This document shows positions 34,798 through 46,499 of a stretch of DNA of 64,000 nt, one piece after another. The DNA lies in NCBI GenBank assembly GCA_036346395.1, contig CM070604.1, positions 39,335,662 through 39,399,661 of the forward strand. Direction: 5' to 3'. The stretch is from Hsuehochloa calcarea. Its lineage: Eukaryota; Streptophyta; Magnoliopsida; Poales; Poaceae. Made by a program: the position numbers and the translations under genes. Position 1 is the first letter of the stretch; each line of letters opens with the position of its first letter. The notes under the pieces were generated by a model, which was given only the letters and a program-made list of their open reading frames with translations, had not been told where the DNA came from and made no database searches.

Positions 34798-35745
34798 TGA
34801 AAGTATCTAGGCCCCTAATAACGGTTTTGGTAATTAATGGCAACAATATATTAAGGGATTAACTTGTGTGTTAAGATGTTTAAAGGTTAAGTACCAAAAA
34901 GCGAATCATGACAAGGCTATTGGCAATGCTAGTGTGATGAAAGATCAATATCGATCAAGGCAAAGGTATTTTATAGCCTAAGGACCCTTTTGTAGTTTTT
35001 ACCAGTCTCGGTGTTTGGAGAAAAGACTAGGTTTATAGGATAAACGCTGTACTATAAAGAGGGATCATGTCTAGTAGCTTGAGATACTATTTTTATGCCA
35101 AAATGATCAACCAGGGTTCATGCATTACTTTGATTTGAGCTTCTAAAAAACTATTTTGAAAATCAGTGTGACTGTAAGTGATAGGCGGTACTACCGCAAG
35201 TCGGTAGTACCGATATTTATATGGTGGTTCGTATTTTCCAAAGAGCATGTTTTTAAGTGTTTTTGATCCTCTCTGAGAATCAGAATGAACACACTTTAAC
35301 TGTTGTACTACCGTAGGTCGGTACTACCTCTTTTTATATGGCGGTACGTAAATTACAGAGAGTGTGTTTTTGAAAGTTTTGATCTCTCTTGAGAATCGGT
35401 ATGACCACAAATTCTTGAGCAGTACTACCGGAGTGCGGTAGTACCTATTTCGAGATGGCAGTACATTTTTTTCCAGAGAAGGTGTTTTTCTCAGATTTCT
35501 TGAGCTCTGAAAAATGGTAGTTCCGTTCTAGCCGAGTGGAACTACCGCGCTGCGGTAGTACCATTTTTAATTGGCGGTAGTACTGTAACTTTATTTGTAA
35601 CGGCTAGTTCAGAGCATTAAATGATAGTGTTCCGACCGTTGATCAAAAATCAGTAGTACTGGGTTTTAGCGGTGGTACTACCGTAAATCCTGATTTTTTT
35701 CAGGAAAGAGGATGTAACGGCTATATTTGTTGGTGAGGGGTATAA
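34798..35745 (+). repeat. 3' LTR of copia element E (truncated)
   Basis: Begins TGAAAGTATCTAGGCCCC directly after a polypurine tract. It is cut at 35745 by an inverted gypsy LTR. It contains 117-bp-period repeats, each with a hairpin-forming palindrome of GGTACTACCG/CGGTAGTACC type (see next entry), a feature reported for Sirevirus LTRs. Confidence 0.75.
35186..35566 (+). repeat. Four palindromes at exact 117-bp spacing in LTR of E
   Basis: The word GTACTACCG (or GAACTACCG in the last copy) starts at 35188, 35305, 35422 and 35539, each followed after 3-5 nt by CGGTAGTACC or a one-base variant, so each can fold. The first is a perfect 11-bp stem CGGTACTACCG/CGGTAGTACCG with a CAAGT loop. The sequence between copies is also similar (GTGTTTTT...GATC...GAGAAT), showing diverged 117-bp tandem units. 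A fifth, irregular copy lies at 35675. Confidence 0.85.
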
Positions 35746-37220
35746 TGTCGGGATCCAAATATGCAAATCTGGACCCTCTGTGTATACTGCACTAGTCCAG
35801 GATCACACTAGTGCACACAGTGTCAACATTGATGAAATATCACCTCCATACAACGAAATAATAAATAAATGAGTAATTTGAATAGCAAATAATTGTTGTG
35901 ACCTTAAGGTTGAGTTTTACATTTATTAAGCAATGCAAGGCTGACAATAAAGAAATAAACTACAGCGGAAACAAAGTAAACTCCAGTGGAATCCCATCAA
36001 TTCACCATAGGCAACTGACTGGGATAGAGACCCTAACGATCAACCTTCGTATAACTCCTCTTCAAAAGCAGGCGATGACTCCTCCACTTCTGTTGATTGA
36101 TTATAGCAAGTTTGAGTACACAACTGTACTCGCAAGTCATACCACAGAATGCAATTTATAGATGATGGCTTATTCCAAAGGAATGACTTCTGTGGTTATT
36201 TTGCAGAAATGCAACATTTGCAATTAAATACGAATAATAGATTGAAAGCGTAATTTAAAACAAATAAAAAATAATAAGTTATCATTTGATTTCACAAAGA
36301 CACACAGCCTAAACAAGTTATTCACACAGCCATATGACTTAGATCACATAGCTCCCTTCCCAAGGTTTTATGAAAATCTACCCCTCGTGTGAAATCCTCG
36401 AGCATGTCCATGACCAAGGACGCGGCTATTCGAATAGATTGATTAAACACTCTACAGAGGTTGTACACTTTACCCACACGATACAATCAATGCAGCCCAC
36501 ACTGGTCATAACAAAACCTTTCGGAAACTTCGTCTCGAGCATTGATAATCTCGATGTGCTTTACTGCCGTCCAACCGATACACACAACATTTGGTTACGA
36601 CACACACCGTTGGACAGGGATGCGGCGAACCATCCCGCGATGTGACTTATCACACCTCTAGCCCATCACACAGCTTAAATTACAACATGAGTTGTCAACG
36701 TCGAGATTTCATAACTTACTAAGTTAGGCCTAGCCCATACTAGGCATGTGGTTGTACAGTAAGGCTCAGTTCAATGGCGCACAAAGAGAAGTCCTTAATT
36801 GACCAAGGGATGACTTCCAATTGTAACTAAATCACACAATTTTATTATTCCCAGCACAAAGCTCCACCAATCACATAGAATCCACCACTTGCCTTAGTCT
36901 AAATCTTTTTCCACCCTGTTAGTTAAGTGCAAAACATGCCACCAATGAGTAGTAGCACACATCACATACAGTTTTTATCACACAGTTCCATATTCCATTA
37001 GTTAGATTTATAATTACGACTCACATGAAATGATGACTCGTGGCTTGGCTAAGCAGTCTAATCGTATCTAAGCAACCCATGTTGGTGCTACGATATTACC
37101 AACTAGTAAGGAACCAATCTAGGGTGACAAAAGAATACGTCATACAATTGACAAGGTGGATATAACAACTTGAATCATTAACTACACCCAAAATCATTTA
37201 AATACATACTTAAATTAAAA
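35746..37220 (-). repeat. Inverted LTR fragment of gypsy family F
   Basis: Starts with TGTCGGGATCC (plus strand), i.e. the LTR 3' end GGATCCCGACA in minus orientation, and matches the 3' part of the F LTR (48340-58795 discounting H) in reverse. It breaks near 37215-37220, where the sequence turns round into a plus-oriented copy. No internal region follows, so it is a truncated copy. Left flank TATAA (35741-35745) has no matching duplication. Confidence 0.8.
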
Positions 37221-37796
37221 TGCAAGCCAAGCGCTGTGTGTATCGATTGGATGGTGGTAAACTACATCAGGAGTGTCAATGCTTGAGATGAAATTTCTGA
37301 AAGATTTTGTTATGGTCAGTGCAAGCTACACTGATTATATCGTGTGGGTAAAGTGTACAATCTCTGCAGAGTGTTAATCAATCTATTTGAATAGCCGTCT
37401 CTGCGGTCATGGACATGCTCGGGGATTTCACACGAGGGGTAGATTTTCATAAAACATATGGGAAGGGAGCTGCGTGATCTAAGTCATATGGCTGTGTGAA
37501 TAACTTGTTTAGATTGTGTGTCCTATGTGAAAACAAATATTAAATTATTATTGTTTAATTGTTTTCAACATTGTTCTCAATCTATTATTTATATTCAATT
37601 GCAAGTGTTGTTTTATGCAAAATAACCACAGAAGCTATTCTTTTGGAATAAGCCATCATCTACAAATTGCATTCTGTGGTATGACTTACAAGTACGGTTG
37701 TGTACTTATGCTTGCTTCAAACAATCAATAGAAGTGGATGAGTCTTCGCCTGCATTTGACGAGTAGTTCTACGAAGATGCTTATCATTAGGGTTTT
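37221..37796 (+). repeat. 5' LTR fragment of gypsy F, part 1
   Basis: Plus-oriented F LTR sequence corresponding to about 48980-49560 of the 3' LTR. It is interrupted by solo LTR G with target duplication GTTTT (37792-37796) and resumes at 42238. Confidence 0.8.
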
Positions 37797-40700
37797 TGTC
37801 ACATCCCCAATTTAATAAAAAGGATTACTCTACATCTCATTACCATGCATCATATTTTTAAGCATTTGAATTATACTTTGTACTAGGAAAATCCTATCCA
37901 AATGTTTCAATATGCATTTACAAGAATAAATCATAAAGGAAACAATATAAAAAACTTTTGATCATGCTCTGGAAAATTTTATTCAATTACTATACTAATT
38001 ATCATGAATTAATATAATTTTTCCCAAATTTTTGGAACCTAACCTGATCCACCGAAAATTCAAACTCGATTGTTAATGTATGCTTTTGGGAATTTGAAAT
38101 ATACCAAATAAATGATGAACAATGGAATTTACAAATTTTTATGGATACTAGGTTTCCCCAGGAACCCCTCTGATTAATTTCATATTTTTATGAATTTAAT
38201 TGCTATATTTTAGAGACTGGTCAAACTCGGAGGAATAAATTTAAAATCAGTCAAATGTAATACTATTCCTCGGGTTCGAACCCAATAAACAGTAACCCGG
38301 CCAAGCCACTTATTGAGCTGTTCTGGCCAAACCCTCTCAGGTGCTGACCCTCCGATCCAGATCCAACGGCCGATCTCCCGCGCGCACCCGCTCGTTCCTT
38401 CTCTCTCTCTCTCTCTCTCTCTGCCACTGGGTCCCACCTGTCGGACCCGTCTTCCTCCGCTGTCACTCGCGCTCAGAAACTGTTCGCCACACGCCCGCTC
38501 AGCTCTGTTGTGTGCCGTCACCACTGTGACCGCACCGCCCAACCTGACCAGTCCCCGAGCTTCCCTAGCTAACGCCGCCTATCCTCTGTCCAGTTGCCGG
38601 CTTTAACCTACCTCCCTGCTCTCGCTTTTCCAACACTTCTCCTTCGGCCGTCGAGGAGAGGGAAGCTAGCGTGAGCTTCGTTCTTCGGTAAACCTCTCGT
38701 CTCCGGGTCTCCGAGCTTTCTCTTCCGATGCTGGTTCCATTTTGACTAAGCCCCAGCTTTGGTTTCGATTGTAGCTTCCGGAACGCGACCGTGTCTTCCT
38801 CGGCTCCGGTTCACGCCCAGAGCTTGCAACCGGGGACAACTCTGTGCTATCTTCGCCTCCGGTGAGATACTTGCTAACTCCAGCGCGTCACATCATGTCT
38901 TTGAGCTAGAGTATGAGTTCCCCTACACTAATTTATGCAATGCACGCCAGGAACCCGTGCATTTGAGGATTAAACCAAATCGGCCGAAATCCAAACTCTT
39001 CGTCTCCCACCTTGCTCTGGTAAGCCATTAACCGATTGCTTGCTTCTTTAGCATTCTCTAATGGTCCTGAGTCATCACGAGCCTTCACTCGCTCTAGTCC
39101 TCGTAGGATTTTCCCCTCCACGTTGAACCGCACCGCCGCCATAAGCCATTGTCATCGCCGAGCAAGCACTGACCTCCACTGCCGCAGCTCGACCTTCAGG
39201 TAGTCTTCTGGTAGTCCTTAGAACCCCAGGCACCCGCTGTTAGACCTTTGCGGAGCTTTATTTCGCGCATGCACCACTGCCGTATGTATGCCACCGCTCC
39301 TCTCCGACGAGCCGTCGGCACAGGCTACCTTAGGTGTCGCCGCCACCTCCCAAAGATGTGCATGGCTATTGCGCATTATGTAGTAGCTTCTGGCCTAACG
39401 CGTGGCGGAATCGCGGTAATATCGCGGTGAATGCAGCTCAGTATTGTCGAATTACCGACAATACTGTAGTAAAGCCATTAAGGCGCTAATCTCGATTACT
39501 CTTATTAATGGTGTCTTAAGGGAATAGATGAGCCTATGACAGGCGGGCCCCGTGCCCAGAAATCGAAAGTATTAAACGAAGACTGACAGGTGGGCCTGGC
39601 CACTTAAGCGTGTGTTCACTGTGCTGTGAACCGCCCGTGGATTCGTGGTCCACGCACTGTGCAATGGACCCTATCACGACAAAGTGTCCCACCTATCAAA
39701 GCGGGAAATTAAAATCCCGTGTAAACATGAAATGGTATCATTGGCGTGCCCGCAGGTCATTGATCATGGCTAAGTAAAGCCTCGGTGAGAAAAGTAATAA
39801 TCAGTTAATAAATTTCAGAATGTATTTATTTGTAAACTGAAAAATATGATTAACTTCAAAAATGCATAACTAATTCATTTTAACTCCAAATTTGATGAAA
39901 CCAGTGCTGGTAATTTTCAATTTTGATGAACTTTATTTTAGAATAGGTTGCACATTTTTCTCAGTATCAGAAAAGATAGATTTGGAAAACGAGTATTTAA
40001 TTGATTATCTTTACAATAGAAAAATGGCTATAACTTTGAAAATTCATAACTTTTGTATGGAAACTCCTAATGTGATGAACCAACTTGCAGTGGACTCACA
40101 ATAATATTCCCAATTTATCTATGAAATCAATTACCTCTCAACGGTTCTACAAATTTTGGTCAAAACTTTAAATTTGATAAAATGCAATTTTCGGGACAAA
40201 CAAACTGTAAACGACCATAACTTTCACCTACTAAATCCAACTGGAATAATTCTTGTACCTAAATTCATCTTAAAACATAATATATCTACTGTAGAAAAAT
40301 CATGCATTTTGGAGCACTTTGATTTTTATGTTATTTCTCGATGTTTATCGATATTTCCGTTCTCTAGATACCGACGAAATCAACGTAGATTCTTACGCCA
40401 CCGAGAGTAAACAAATACTCTTCCAGTAAGGCAAGCATCATTTGAACTTTCTTTTGTATCATATTGATCCCAGTTTTATTACACTAGTATTTGAAATGCA
40501 ATGATATTGCCTGCATGCTATTTTCAGTATATCTTTATGTTGTGAGTAGAATAGTTATATCCTATACTTGCTGGTTATCCCTGATATTTCCCATACACAT
40601 ATGCTTAAGATAGATGGTGTGATGATACGATCGATTTGTGTTGTATGCTTAGCGTTGCGAGTCTAAATAACCCAGTAGATCAATTGACGGGACTAGCTCG

Positions 40701-42232
40701 TCAATTGTGGGAGACACATAACGATTGTTATTCTTTTATTAATTTTTATCTAGATTGTTACTTCTGGTTATTGAGTTAAATTTCGGTTATGTTAAAAAGG
40801 TTTTTGGGTCCGGACAAGTGGTTGTAGTGCGGGTGCTGTTATGCACGTGACTTGGGTTCGTGGTTGTCTTGTCTGGACCATTAAGGACCGAGCCAAGGAC
40901 GTTACATTCCATGTACCGAGCGTACTATCACATGCGCGATATGGGTACTGTACGGTTAAGTAAGGGGAAGGTTTTATTGGGTTGGACCGCAGGTGGTGTG
41001 AGGACATAGAGACCGTGAAATCCTATGTTCCTTAGGAACCCAGTGTGACATATACTGTGCTTAATGAGCACGATTACTTATGTTGAGGAAAAACAACACA
41101 CTAACTACCTCACACAGACCCCTACGACACAACGTGTGTGCCCGCTTAGCGTTTGCTATATGCTTATGTCTAAGTTGGGATTTGTCTCACATGGGTGGTC
41201 TATCCCAATAGGATTTTCTTGCTAAAAATGATTGTATCTCGATTCCCCCCGGCCAGCATACCTAAGGAAGTGTGCTATGTTCCGGAGGCTTACGGGCTAG
41301 TCGGGTCATGTGGGTAAAGTAGTACACCTCTGCAGAGATAATCTATTCGAATAGCCGTGTCCACGGTTATGGACAACACTTGGTTTAAGTATGCTTCATC
41401 GTCAGACTTGGAAATTAAAAGTTGACATGGTTATAATTGGTTTCGGCATGAATGGTATGTTCGTGCACTTTAGTTTATCAAAGTGGACAACCACCTTGAT
41501 ATTGATTGATCCATATTATTACATTTGTCTTGTGAAACCCTCTCTTGAATAAATGATTTATAACTTGGCTTTTGAAAACTAGATGGTCTAGGAATGTAAG
41601 ATGTCGCGTTTTATGCAAAACTAGAACCACTAATGCTATCCCTTGATTGCCCAATATGCATAACTACTTTTCTTTGTGTAAGACTTGTGAGTACACTTGT
41701 ACTCAGCCAGATGTTTGCTGGCCTTTTCAGGTGAGGACGATTTCGAGCCCGATGAGCTCGGCAGTTACCTTGGGTTATGGGCATACCTTGCTGGACCTTT
41801 TGGTTTATTTATCTTGCTTTCGCTGTTATTTATCACTCTTATTTGAATTTGGCCGGTCGGTCGTTATGTAATAGTTGTAGAATTATGTTGTATGTCTTTT
41901 GGATTGTTAATGTACAATGTTGTATGGATGTGATCAACGTTGAATGAGAGTATGAGCGTGTTGGTCGCTGATCCTGGGAGCCAACACGACCTCATACTCG
42001 CTGTTATGAATCCCACTTTAACTTGTCTAAGCATTGGCTTTGACCGTTTGGAGAACCGATAATCATATAGTGCTAGCAGAGGAGCGGCGCACATGATCAC
42101 CGGGGCTCTAGTTTCGGTCGGGCTCCTCGCTTGGATGGAGTTAAGGTGGAATTCATTTACTTGAGGCCCATAGTTGTTTCCTTAAGACCAAGTAAACCTC
42201 GGTCTTATGGAAATAACCCGGGGGTCCTCACA
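37797..42232 (+). mobile_element. Solo LTR G, 4.4 kb, gypsy type
   Basis: TGTCACATCCCC...GGGTCCTCACA with perfect TSD GTTTT (37792-37796; 42233-42237). No gag-pol lies inside and there is no internal LTR pair, so it is best explained as a solo LTR left by recombination between the two LTRs of a gypsy element. It has a (CT)n run at about 38398-38422, a GC-rich part at 38270-39700, AT-rich flanks, the conserved CTGCAGAG...ATTCGAATAG block (41310-41375) and a hairpin near the 3' end (41948-41999). At 4436 bp it is very long for one LTR. Small open frames within are not genes. Confidence 0.85.
41948..41999 (+). terminator. Hairpin near 3' end of solo LTR G
   Basis: GAGTATGAGCGTGTTGG (41948-41964) pairs with CCAACACGACCTCATACTC (41981-41999) with a two-base bulge and 16-nt loop. 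It may relate to RNA 3'-end formation or be incidental; the role is inferred. Confidence 0.4.
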
Positions 42233-42237
42233 GTTTT

Positions 42238-42492
42238 GATCCCAGTCGGTTGCCTACGGTGAATTGATGTGATTCCGCTAGAGTTTAATTTCATTAAGTT
42301 GCTGCTATTTTATTTATTACCAGCTCTGCGTGGCTTAATAAATGTAAACTCGACCATAAGGTTAAAACCATTATTTGCTATTCAAATTAGTCGTTTATTT
42401 TATCGATCATATTGTGTGGATCAATATTCATCTATGTTGATACTGTGTGCACTAGCATGATCCTGGACTAGTGCAGAATACATAGAGGGTCC
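42238..42492 (+). repeat. 5' LTR fragment of gypsy F, part 2
   Basis: Continues 37221-37796 and ends in AGAGGGTCCAGA near 42492, short of the expected GGATCCCGACA end, then joins gag coding sequence directly. LTR end, primer-binding site, leader and gag N-terminus are missing, so this is a deletion junction. Confidence 0.8.
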
Positions 42493-43136
42493 AGAAAACA
42501 TCACCTGGGAAGAGTTCTCAACCGCTTTTCGCCAGTACCATGTACCGGAAGGGATCATAGATTTGAAGAAGGATGAGTTCCGTGCTCTCAAGTAGGAAGG
42601 AATGTTAGTGACTGACTATCTCAATAAATTCTCTCAACATGCCCGCTATGCTGCAGAAGATGTCACCACCGACATGGCTCGTTAGAGTCATTTTCTAAAG
42701 GGATTGAACACTGGACTGCAAGTCAACTTGATTGCCCACACCTTTCTAGATTTTCAAGAGTTAATCAACAAAGCTTTGATTCTGGAAGATAAGCGCATTG
42801 AATTGGGAGATAACCGCAAACGCAGAATAGCCCATCAAGGAAGTCACCAGCCACAACTGAAAGCGAGAACGCTTTCATCGCAGTTTTGCCGTTTTCCACC
42901 ACAGAATTCTGTTAGGCCACCCGCACCAACCTCATCACCTCGTCCAGTTGCTCAGAACTTCTGCAATCCCGCACCAGTCAACCCCAACCCAGGAAGCAAC
43001 CCACAGAGTGGACCCAGAGTTTATTTTACCTACCGTCAGCCAGGGCATTTCACCAATCGATGTCCTCAGAATGGGACTATCACTCCAGTATGCTTCAACC
43101 TTGGAACTACACCAGCCAAGACACCAGTGTAAGGCA
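42493..43136 (+). pseudogene. gypsy F gag, N-terminally truncated
   Basis: Opens in the capsid domain (NITWEEFS, FRQYHVPEGI-like, DEFRALK) and closely resembles gag of element B. It has TAG stops at 42593-42595 and 42683-42685, both where B has Gln. It continues through FLKGLNTGLQVNLIAHTF, a Gln/Pro-rich linker and the zinc knuckle region YRQPGHFTNRCP (about 43020-43065), whose first cysteine is replaced (VYFTYRQ). Ends near AKTPV. Non-functional. Confidence 0.85.
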
Positions 43137-46100
43137 ACCATCAAGGAACTTCTCAAGTCACCGTACAATCCGTAGGAGCTACGCAATGAATAGTCAGAGG
43201 CCGTGTCCACCACGTCACTCTGGAAGGAGTTCAGGAAGCACCTGACGTTTGATTCTGGAGCTTCGCATTCGTTTGTTTCTGGAGTTTTTGCAACTCGAAA
43301 TAACTTGGAGGTTATGCATCTTAAGCATACTCTGTTAGTCCAGTGGCCTAGAGCAGAGCTAAGTTCTAAAGTGGGATGTTTAGGAGCTAAGTTACTCATA
43401 GCTGGAGTCGAGTTTCTAGCCAACCTAATAGTTCTACACACCCAAACCATAGACGTCATCCTTGGCATGGATTGGGTTATCCAAGCACAAAGCTATGTTA
43501 GATTGTGGCCGAAAAGCTGTGACAATCGAGGACACCAATGGAAGGAAAGTGGAGTTTCTAGCCACCTCAGTGCGTGATAGACATTTGTTAGTCAATAGTC
43601 TAAAGACAGTTTCCTTGGAGGAAGTACCTGTAGTCAGAGATTATCCGGATGTATTCCCAGAAGAATTACCAGGAATGCCACCGGACCGTGACATTGAGTT
43701 TGTCATCGATCTAGTGCTAGGAACAGCGCTAATTTCTAAGAGACCTTATCGGATGCTAGCCGATGAACTTGTGGAAATGAAGAAGCAAATATAAGAACTT
43801 TTGGAGAAAGGTTTTGTAAGACCTAGTTTGTCGCTATGGGGAGCGTCAGTCTTGTTTGTCAAGAAGAAGGATGAAAGCACGAGGATGTGCATTGATTAGT
43901 GCTCTCTCAATGAAGTCACCATCAAGAACAAGTACCCATTGCCTCGAATCGATGATTTGTTCGATTAGATGAAAGGAGCCAGCGTGTTCTCAAAGATCGA
44001 TCTGCGATCAGGATATCATCAGTTGAAGATTTGTCCTAAGGATATACGAAGACTGCTTTCTCAACACGGTATGGACATTATGTGTTTTTAGTCTTGTTGT
44101 TTGGTCTAACTAATACCGGTCTGACTAATACCCCTGCCTATTTCATGAACATGATGAACAAGGTATTCATGGAATGCTGAACACCTGAGATTAATTCTGG
44201 AAAAGCTCAGAGAGCATCAGTTATAGGCCAAGTACAACAAGTGTGATGTTTGGAAGAAGAAATTTGATTTTCTTGGCCATGTGATGAGAGTCGAAGGAGT
44301 AGCAGTTGACCCCGGGAAAGTCAAAGCGGTATTGCATTGGGAATAGCCCAGGACCGTAACTCAGATTCATAGTTTCTTGGGAATGGCAGGATACTATCAC
44401 CGTTTCATCGAAAGATTCTCAACGATTGCTAAGCCTCTTACGCAATTGTTGGAGAAAGAGAAAAAGTTCATCTGGACCCCAGCTTGTGAAGAAAGTTTCC
44501 AAGAGTTAAAGAAGCGTTTGGCTACAGCCCCAATGCTAATTTTTCTAGACATTCATAAGGATTTTGATATCTATTGTGATGCTTCGCGTCAAGGATTAGG
44601 ATGTGTCCTTATGGAAGAAGGAAGAGTTGTCGCTTATGCGTCAAGGCAATTAAGGCCTCATGAGGAGAACTATCACACTCATAACTTGGAATTAGTCGTC
44701 GAGTGCATGCCCTGAAGATTTAGCGTCATTACCTCATCGGTAATCGATGTGAAGTTTATACAGATCATAAGGGTCTGAAGTATATCTTCACTCACTCTGA
44801 TTTGAACATGAGACAGAGAAGATGGTTGGAATTAATAAAGGCTTATAATCTTGGAATCCACTACCACCCTGGTAAGGCCAATGTCGTTGCAGATGCCTTA
44901 AGTCGTAAGAGCTACTACAATGCTTTGGAAGCAAAGGAACTATGTTCGGAACTTCATGAGGAATTCTAGAAGCTGAAACTAGAAGTTCTATCTGAAGGAT
45001 TTGTAGCCGGTCTAGAACTGCAGTCTACTCTGGAGAAGCAGATTTGTGAAGCCCAACCAAAAGATTCTGAGTTTTCAGACATCAAGAAGAAGATGACGAA
45101 AGAAAAATTCAAGGACTTCACCATAGATGATCAAGATATACTGTGGATCAATGGACGTATCTATATACCGGATATTGATGGATTGAGACAACTAATCTTG
45201 AAAAAAGCACATGACTCAAGGTATTCGATTCATCCTGAAAGTACTAAGATGTATCAGGATGTCAAGAATAGGTTTTGGTGGGCAAACCTAGAGCGAGACG
45301 TCGCAGAATTCGTTGCCTTGTGCGACGTGTGTCAGAAGGTAAAAGCAAAGCATCAGAGACCAGCAGGTTTGTTACAACCGCAGAAGATTCTAGAGTGGAA
45401 GTGGGAAAAAAAGGTATGAATTTCATTACCAGTTTACCCAGGACTCAATCGGGTTACGATTCAATTTGGGTAGTAGTGGATCGTTTGACTAAAGTTGCCC
45501 ATTTCTTCCCAGTCAAAACCACTTACTCAGGAGATCGCTTGGCAGAGTTATACATGTCAAAGATTGTCAGTTTACACGGTGTGCCTAAGAAGATAGTGTC
45601 AAATCGAGCATCTCAGTTCACCTCTCGTTTCTGGCAGAGCCTCCATGAAGCTCTGGGAACTCAACTGAATTTCAGTACCTCTTATCATTCTCAGACAGAT
45701 GGACAGACTGAAAGAGTCAACCAGATTTTGGAAGACATGTTGAGAGCTTGTGCTATAGCTAATGCTACCAGTTGGGATAAGAGTTTACCGTATGCGGAAT
45801 TTTTGTACAACAACAGTTATCAAGCTAGTTTGCAAATATCACCATTTGAAGCTTTGTATGGTCGTGCTTGCAGAACCCCTTTGAATTGGTCAGAAACAGC
45901 TGAACATGTGGTATTCGGGCCAAATATTATTCAAGAAGCAGAAGAACAAGTGGCTATGATTAGAGAAAGATTAAAGATAGCCTAGTCCAGACAGAAGAGT
46001 TACGCTGATAATCGTCGCCGTGATCTCAGCTTTGAGCCTGAAGATTTTGTTTATCTCCGAGTTACTCCACTCATAGGTGTTAAGCGGTTTCATGCCAAAG

Positions 46101-46460
46101 GGAAAGTTGCCCCTTGGTATGTTGGTCCGTTCAAGATTTTAGAATGCCGTGAACAAGTTGCCTATCAGTTGGAGCTACCACAGTTGTTAGTATGAGTGCA
46201 TGACGTTTTCCATGTCTCCCAGTTAAAGAAGTGTCTTCGCGTACCAGAAGAACAAGTTCCGTTGGATGCCATTGAGTTGAAAGAAGATCTAACGTACAAA
46301 GAGCAGCTAGTCAAGATTTCGGATGTCGCAGAGCGTCATACCAGAAGCAAGACCGTTCGTTTTTGCAAGGTTTAGTGGAGCAACCACTTAGAAGGAGAAG
46401 CAACGTGGGAACACGAGGAATAGTTGAAAGCCGGGTTTCCTGGCCTCTTCTCTAGCTAGC
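43137..46460 (+). pseudogene. gypsy F pol: protease to chromodomain, decayed
   Basis: Order: protease DSGASHS (43251-43271) and LGMDWV-like; RT N-terminus (VFPEELPGMPPDRDIEFVIDL, about 43650-43720; [20 protein letters not shown]); RT palm with a 15-bp tandem duplication (44103-44132) and a deletion of about 68 bp at 44174/44175 that removes FIDD; RNase H (44377-44715, [16 protein letters not shown], then YTDHK); integrase zinc finger (45093-45419, H...H...CDVC); integrase core (45275-45985) with both catalytic Asp replaced by Asn (45419-45421, 45602-45604) and Glu kept in TDGQTERVNQ; chromodomain (about 46200-46440, WSNHLEGEATWE). There are at least ten in-frame stops, mostly CAG to TAG. It cannot encode an active enzyme. 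Confidence 0.92.
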
Positions 46461-46499
46461 CTAAATCTCGGGGATGATATTTTTTTAAGGGTGGAGGTT

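Noticed and set aside
38313..39031. Small frames with gene-like base composition
   Set aside because: Fall within solo LTR G, with no splice pattern or family match; a CT repeat drives part of the composition.
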